NCBI GenBank assembly: GCA_023389095.1 | Contig: JAEWFB010000524.1 | Span: 1 to 26,077, forward strand | Length of the DNA stretch: 26,077 nt | Source: Actinomycetes bacterium | Lineage (GTDB): Bacteria; Actinomycetota; Actinomycetes; Actinomycetales; Dermatophilaceae | Direction of reading: 5' to 3' | In this document: in pieces, positions 22,886 to 26,077 of the stretch | Layout of the letters: each line of letters opens with the position of its first letter | Position numbering within the stretch: position 1 is the first letter of the stretch | Notes under the pieces: generated by a model | The model's database searches: none | Seen by the model: only the letters and a program-made list of their open reading frames with translations | What the model was told of the DNA's origin: nothing | Position numbers and translations under genes: made by a program

Positions 22886-23068
22886 TCAGGCCTCGCGCGG
22901 GGCCTTGCGGCAGGCCAGCCTCGCTCGACGCAGGCGTCGCACCCGGGCCCGTCCACCCACGCCGGAGGCCTCGCTGTCGGCGTGCAGCCGCCGCTCCTCC
23001 GCGTCGGGCCAGGCCCAGCACGAGTGCTGATCCAGCCGGCGGTGGGCGCAGACGTTGTCTTCCGTCAT
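22886..23068 (-). CDS. Small Cys/His/Trp protein, 60 aa, unknown
   Basis: ATG 23066-23068 with GAGG 3 nt upstream. The third codon positions are strongly G/C, as in the neighbouring real genes. The N-terminal half (NVCAHRRLDQHSCWAWPDAEE) has Cys7, His9, His16 and Cys18 spaced to bind one zinc ion. The C-terminal half is very Arg-rich (RARVRRLRRARLACRKAPREA), suggesting nucleic-acid binding or membrane contact. I do not recognise a family. The overlapping frames give only Pro/Arg-rich shadows, so this frame is preferred, but the gene is not certain. The next gene downstream on the same strand is merR. Confidence 0.5.
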   Translation of the reverse strand: MTEDNVCAHRRLDQHSCWAWPDAEERRLHADSEASGVGGRARVRRLRRARLACRKAPREA

Positions 23069-23531
23069 GGCCTCGCCTCGGCGAACTGGCCGAACCGGGC
23101 GACCCTAGAGATCGACACGCTGACCCGCTCCTTCCACACTCCTGCGGTGGCCGCGGACCCGTGAGGTTCCCCCTGACGCTCACCGGCCCGTGAACCACGC
23201 GCGCCAGCTCGGGCTCTCACCCGATGTCAGTTACAACGACGGCGAGCCCACCTCGGTCACGGACCGCGTCCGTCCTGCTGGTGGAGCTTCACCGACGGAG
23301 CCGGGCCGGCCCCTCCACGAACCGGCCTGGCCCCGTCACTGATGAAGACGGCCGGCTGACGGATTCATGACACGGTTTTCAAAGTTTTTTCACAAGGCCC
23401 GAATTTTCCGTAACGCGAAGGCGTCGTGGTTCGATGGAGGCATCGGAGTGCCCGTTCGACAACCCCTGACCGAACGGTGCTCCAGACCCCGCGTCCGCCA
23501 CCCCTCCACGTTCACGTGCTGCGGACGCCCG
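23069..23531. other. Gene-poor stretch with an AT-rich island
   Basis: No supported gene. On the plus strand 23190-23342 could encode 50 residues (GTG start; LGLSPDVSYNDGEPTSVTDRV...), but there is no ribosome binding site or known family. The part 23361-23420 is unusually AT-rich, with a run of six T. On the minus strand it holds TTGTGA-17 bp-TGTCAT, a possible promoter toward the small Cys/His gene. The whole may be a decayed gene, a promoter region or a recombination scar. Confidence 0.3.
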
Positions 23532-23568
23532 CGGAGCCCCGGACCGACCTCGTCGGACCGGGGCTCCG
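23532..23568 (-). terminator. Hairpin terminator of the LuxR-type gene
   Basis: 17-bp stem (23532-23548 with 23552-23568) with one A.A mismatch and loop CTC. It begins directly after the LuxR-type gene's stop codon. A perfect 11-bp outer helix, CGGAGCCCCGG, makes it stable. Confidence 0.7.
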
Positions 23569-24387
23569 TCACGTCGAGGGCCCCCGAGTCCCGGCGGCGG
23601 CTCCGGGCGAACCGTTGGCCGGCGGACCGTAGCGCGCGACGATCTGCCGGTCGCTGCCACCACGGAGCAACAGGGCCACCTCGGCGCGCGAGGCCGCCCC
23701 GAGCGACTGCATCAGATGCGCCACGTCACCGGCCACCGTCCGCACCGACACGCCCAGCTCCCGCGCGATCGCCGCGTCCTTCGCACCGACGACGATGCGA
23801 CGAGCCACCAGGCACTGCCGCGGGCTGAAAGGCGGTGCCACTCCGTCCGGGTTGCCGGGCCTCGACAGCGGCCACGCGAGGCCCCAGATCGCCTGCACGC
23901 AGCTCACGACGTCATCGCGCGTGGTCAGCCACGCCGTCGGGTAGCCGACGTCTCCGAGGGGCCCGGCGACGACGGCCGTCGCCTCGTCGATGAGGATGAA
24001 CTGCGAGTTGGCCGGGCCGAAGCGGACATACGGGATCTCGGAGGTGATGAGCGGGTTCGTGTACCCGGTGCGCTCGCTCGTGACGAACCGCATGTCGACG
24101 CCGCGAGCGATGGTGTGCGCGTCGAGCGCGTTCATCGTGTTCTCCGGGTCGAAGGTGGACAGCGGCATCATCGACCAGACGGCGCGCCGTGCCGTGGGCT
24201 CGATCTCCCTCAGCGCGGCCTCGACCTGGACGCTGCCCTCCCCGATGAACCTGAAGCCCGGCGTCGGGCGTCCGTCCCACCAGTCGGTCGCGAGACGCGT
24301 CACCACCATGGCCAGGTCGTTCGTCGCCGCCCTCAGCTCGGCACCGCTGTCGCCCTGCCCGTCCCTCGGTCCTGTCCGCGCTGTCAT
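23569..24387 (-). CDS. LuxR-type HTH regulator with PLD-like sensor-region
   Basis: 272 residues from ATG 24385-24387, with GGGGGT as weak ribosome binding site. The C-terminal LuxR HTH spans about 186-240 (FSPRQCLVARRIVVGAKDAAIARELGVSVRTVAGDVAHLM). The N-terminal region (about 50-165) reads like the mid-domain of actinobacterial LuxR/TrmB-type regulators, in which a phospholipase-D-like fold carries no active site. Recognisable segments are REIEPTARRAVWSMMPLS, HTIARGVDMRFVTSE and ILIDEATAVVAGPL. There is no receiver domain, so it is not a two-component partner of the receiver at 894. It lies 191 bp downstream of the cupin-like gene on the same strand. The ligand and targets are unknown. Confidence 0.85.
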   Translation of the reverse strand: MTARTGPRDGQGDSGAELRAATNDLAMVVTRLATDWWDGRPTPGFRFIGEGSVQVEAALREIEPTARRAVWSMMPLSTFDPENTMNALDAHTIARGVDMRFVTSERTGYTNPLITSEIPYVRFGPANSQFILIDEATAVVAGPLGDVGYPTAWLTTRDDVVSCVQAIWGLAWPLSRPGNPDGVAPPFSPRQCLVARRIVVGAKDAAIARELGVSVRTVAGDVAHLMQSLGAASRAEVALLLRGGSDRQIVARYGPPANGSPGAAAGTRGPST

Positions 24388-24578
24388 CCCGACCCCCTGT
24401 CGTCGCCGACCAGCATGCCTGCTCGCGCGCCGGGCCGCACGAGGGGGTGTCCGGAGGCGGGCCGTCGGGTGGTGGCCCCCGCGCGCTGCGCGACGACGGT
24501 CAGGACCGCATCCTGGCCAGGACCTCATAGGTGTGCCAGTGCTTCGGTCCGGAGAACGACCTGCCGTCACGTTCCCCA

Positions 24579-24935
24579 TCAGCCGGACGAGGGCGGCTCC
24601 CTGACGATGTCGACCGAGATCTCCACCGCCGCGACCGAGCCGCGGTTCTCGAGCCAGTGCAGCGTGTCGTGGTCCTCGGGCCATCCCGGGCCGGGGCCGT
24701 ACTCGGTCTCGACGCCGTCGCGGTGGTCGGTGATGACCCCCTGGATCACGAAGACCGTTCCGGGCCGGTCCCGGTGGTCGTGGACCGGGCCGAGGACGCC
24801 ACCGGGCTCGATGGTCACCCTCCGCATCCGCAGCGACCGCCCCTCGAGACCTGCGATCTCGGGTCCCAGGTCGATGCTCGCGAGCAGCTCGACCTCCACA
24901 CCCCGGGTCTCGGGTCCGTGCTCCCCCTCGCCCAT
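24579..24935 (-). CDS. Cupin-like protein, 118 aa
   Basis: ATG 24933-24935 with GAGGAG 7 nt upstream. It is a single beta-barrel domain. The cupin-1 motif region is EPGGVLGPVHDHRDRPGTVFVIQG (His52, His54), but the usual Glu of motif 1 is missing. Motif 2 would be around His89-His93 (EDHDTLHWLENRGS). A weakened metal site suggests a binding or sensor role, or an altered metal set. It ends in REPPSSG. It sits between the XRE regulator gene (92 bp upstream) and the LuxR-type gene on one strand, so it may belong to a small regulated unit. Substrate unknown. Confidence 0.75.
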   Translation of the reverse strand: MGEGEHGPETRGVEVELLASIDLGPEIAGLEGRSLRMRRVTIEPGGVLGPVHDHRDRPGTVFVIQGVITDHRDGVETEYGPGPGWPEDHDTLHWLENRGSVAAVEISVDIVREPPSSG

Positions 24936-25027
24936 CGAGCGCTCCTCTCCGTCGTCCGACCATCGTGACGCGGCTGGACGCCCACGTCAGGCATTACCGA
25001 CGCTTCGCTGACGGACTCGTCGGCGGG

Positions 25028-25318
25028 CTACGCGACGCTGGACCGTCGGCTCGACGCGTCCGCAGCGCCCCGCTCGGGCCCGGCGACCTCGGCCCACACC
25101 GCGTCGAGCGAGAGGTGAAGGACGTCGGCGATCGCCGCGATGGTGGGAAAGGCCGGGGTGGCGACGCGGCCCGACTCGATCTTGCGGAGGGTCTCCGGCG
25201 ACACCCGGGCGGCCAGCGCGGTGTCGAGCATCGAGCGCTGGCCCCGCGCTCGGCGCAGCAGCGCTCCGAGGCGCCGGCCGCGCTCGACCTCCGCCGGGGT
25301 GAGTGGCAACCTGACCAT
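25028..25318 (-). CDS. XRE-family HTH regulator, 96 aa
   Basis: ATG 25316-25318. There is no ribosome binding site; TAGTAT (-10) lies 7 nt upstream, so the mRNA is probably leaderless. It is a small DNA-binding protein with one HTH_3/Cro-C1 domain from about 14 to 72 (RRLGALLRRARGQRSMLDTALAARVSPETLRKIESGRVATPAFPTIAAIADVL). The C-terminus is short, Arg/Ser-rich and has no toxin-binding domain. It is divergent from the second MetAP gene. The 64-bp gap holds repeated ACCGGGATA, likely its own operator, so it probably represses both genes. It may pair functionally with the aminopeptidase. Confidence 0.88.
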   Translation of the reverse strand: MVRLPLTPAEVERGRRLGALLRRARGQRSMLDTALAARVSPETLRKIESGRVATPAFPTIAAIADVLHLSLDAVWAEVAGPERGAADASSRRSSVA

Positions 25319-25320
25319 GG

Positions 25321-25361
25321 TCCCGATACTAATACCGGGATAACATGACCGGGATAGTTAT
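25321..25361. promoter_or_regulatory. XRE/MetAP divergent operator region with ACCGGGATA repeats
   Basis: ACCGGGATA occurs at 25334-25342 and 25348-25356, 14 bp apart. TCCCG (25321-25325) is inverted to CGGGA (25336-25340), giving an imperfect dyad. The XRE -10 (minus-strand TAGTAT, 25326-25331) lies between. On the plus strand TAACAT (25341-25346) could be a -10 for the MetAP. A bound repressor here would cover both promoters. Confidence 0.5.
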
Positions 25362-25382
25362 TGGAGCCACGGGAGGGCGCCC

Positions 25383-26077
25383 ATGATCGAGATCCTGACC
25401 CCCAGCCAGCTGCCGCGGGCCAGGGCCGCCGGCGCGTTCGTCGCCGACACCCTCCGCACCCTGCGGAGCCGCACCGAGGTCGGCACCAACCTGCTCGAGA
25501 TCGACCGCTGGACCCGGGAGCTCATCACGGCCGCCGGTGGGGAGTCCTGCTACGTCGACTACGCACCGTCCTTCGGACGCGGCCCGTTCGGCCACTACGT
25601 CTGCACGTCGGTCAACGACGCCGTCCTCCACGGGCTCCCCCGCGACTACGCCCTCGCCGACGGCGACCTGCTCTCCCTCGATCTCGCCGTGTCCACCGAC
25701 GGGCTCGTCGCTGACTCGGCCATCAGCTTCGTCGTCGGTGAGAGCCGACCGCCCGAGAGCCTCGCCCTCATCGAGGCCACCGAGCGGGCACTGGCGGCCG
25801 CTATCGCCGCAGCCGGCCCCGGCGTTCACCTCGGCGACGTCTCCCACGCCATCGGCACCGTGCTCATGGAGGCGGGCTACCGCGTCAACACCCAGTTCGG
25901 CGGCCACGGCGTCGGTTCGACGATGCACCAGGACCCGCACGTGGCCAACACCGGACGCCCGGGGCGCGGCTACCGGCTGCGCCCGGGTCTGCTGCTGGCC
26001 ATCGAGCCGTGGGTCATGGCCGACACCGACGAGCTCGTCACCGACGCCGACGGCTGGACGCTGCGCAGCGCCACCGG
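25383..26077 (+). CDS. Second type I methionine aminopeptidase (3' end outside window)
   Basis: ATG 25383 with GGGAGGG at 25371-25377. The frame is open to the window end (231 codons seen). It has the M24 fold: His83 (VLHGLP), Asp100 (LSLDLAV), Asp111 (VADSAI), His175 (GGHGVG) and Glu208 (AIEPW). The final Glu ligand would lie just beyond the window. It starts at residue 1 with the catalytic domain (MIEILTPSQLPRARAAG) and lacks the 40-residue extension of the housekeeping map product. It is divergent from a XRE regulator. MetAP removes initiator Met; a second regulated copy may serve special substrates or protect against a MetAP inhibitor. Only this last point is speculation. Confidence 0.92.
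   Translation, partial: MIEILTPSQLPRARAAGAFVADTLRTLRSRTEVGTNLLEIDRWTRELITAAGGESCYVDYAPSFGRGPFGHYVCTSVNDAVLHGLPRDYALADGDLLSLDLAVSTDGLVADSAISFVVGESRPPESLALIEATERALAAAIAAAGPGVHLGDVSHAIGTVLMEAGYRVNTQFGGHGVGSTMHQDPHVANTGRPGRGYRLRPGLLLAIEPWVMADTDELVTDADGWTLRSAT

Noticed and set aside
23190..23342. 50-residue plus-strand frame in the gene-poor stretch
   Set aside because: No ribosome binding site, no family, and weaker third-position bias (cgt, cct, gct, ggt, gga, gct, tca) than real genes here.
23367..23828. Plus-strand frame beginning MTRFSKFFHKARIFRNAKASW
   Set aside because: Start lies in the AT-rich island without a ribosome binding site, and most of the frame is antisense to the LuxR-type gene.
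1..26077. tRNA genes, CRISPR arrays, insertion sequences or attachment sites
   Set aside because: I looked for T-arm GTTCGAATC-type segments, regularly spaced direct repeats and transposase motifs and found none.

Overview
The window is high-GC DNA (about 70% or more, with a strong G/C preference at third codon positions) from an actinobacterium. The gene content and the block glnA2-glnE / panB / map / ppgK point to Micrococcales, most likely an Intrasporangiaceae-type organism. That placement is an inference from gene content and codon use; no marker RNA is present. I saw no tRNA, rRNA, CRISPR array or insertion sequence.

Layout. 1-900: the tail of a Pro/Thr/Ser-rich protein, a 42-residue membrane peptide, and a small cysteine-rich protein preceded by a perfect 7+7 dyad of CsoR/CstR type. 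894-4176: a stand-alone receiver protein, a DHA2-type drug exporter, and a secreted protein with a D-Ala-D-Ala-peptidase-like (M15-like) metal motif plus a peptidoglycan-binding domain. 4353-10030 (minus): a nitrogen operon read glnA2 -> glnE -> MFS transporter, the last two coupled by a GTGA overlap. 10149-12497 (minus): a secreted M6 metalloprotease (immune inhibitor A type). 12779-15873: panB, a small SPOR-like protein (opposite strand), map and ppgK. 15892-20390 (minus): a tight five-gene run (unknown protein, 8-TM membrane protein, UlaG-like metallo-beta-lactamase-fold protein, ABC ATPase, ABC permease), with a divergent DUF5995-type gene at 20506. 21319-22793 (minus): an aldo/keto reductase and a MerR regulator, each with its own copy of the same 19-bp-spaced MerR operator. 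22886-25318 (minus): a small Cys/His/Trp protein, an AT-rich gene-poor stretch, a LuxR-type regulator, a cupin-like protein and an XRE regulator. 25383-end: a second methionine aminopeptidase, divergent from the XRE gene and cut by the window end.

How the genes fit together. GlnE controls type I glutamine synthetase by adenylylation, but the GlnA2 beside it has Trp where the modified Tyr would be, so its target should lie elsewhere. panB (pantothenate synthesis), map (N-terminal Met removal) and ppgK (glucose phosphorylation with polyphosphate) are housekeeping genes. Several starts (panB, map, the aldo/keto reductase, the XRE gene, probably the MerR gene) have a -10-like hexamer 6-7 nt before the start codon, the arrangement of leaderless actinobacterial mRNAs. 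Nearly every convergent pair shares a strong G/C hairpin without a U-tract.

The parts least explained by known biology are the XRE / second-MetAP pair with repeated operator-like sequences, the five-gene MBL-ABC cluster with its divergent DUF5995 gene and 11-bp perfect dyad, and the small Cys-rich gene under the CsoR/CstR-like dyad.
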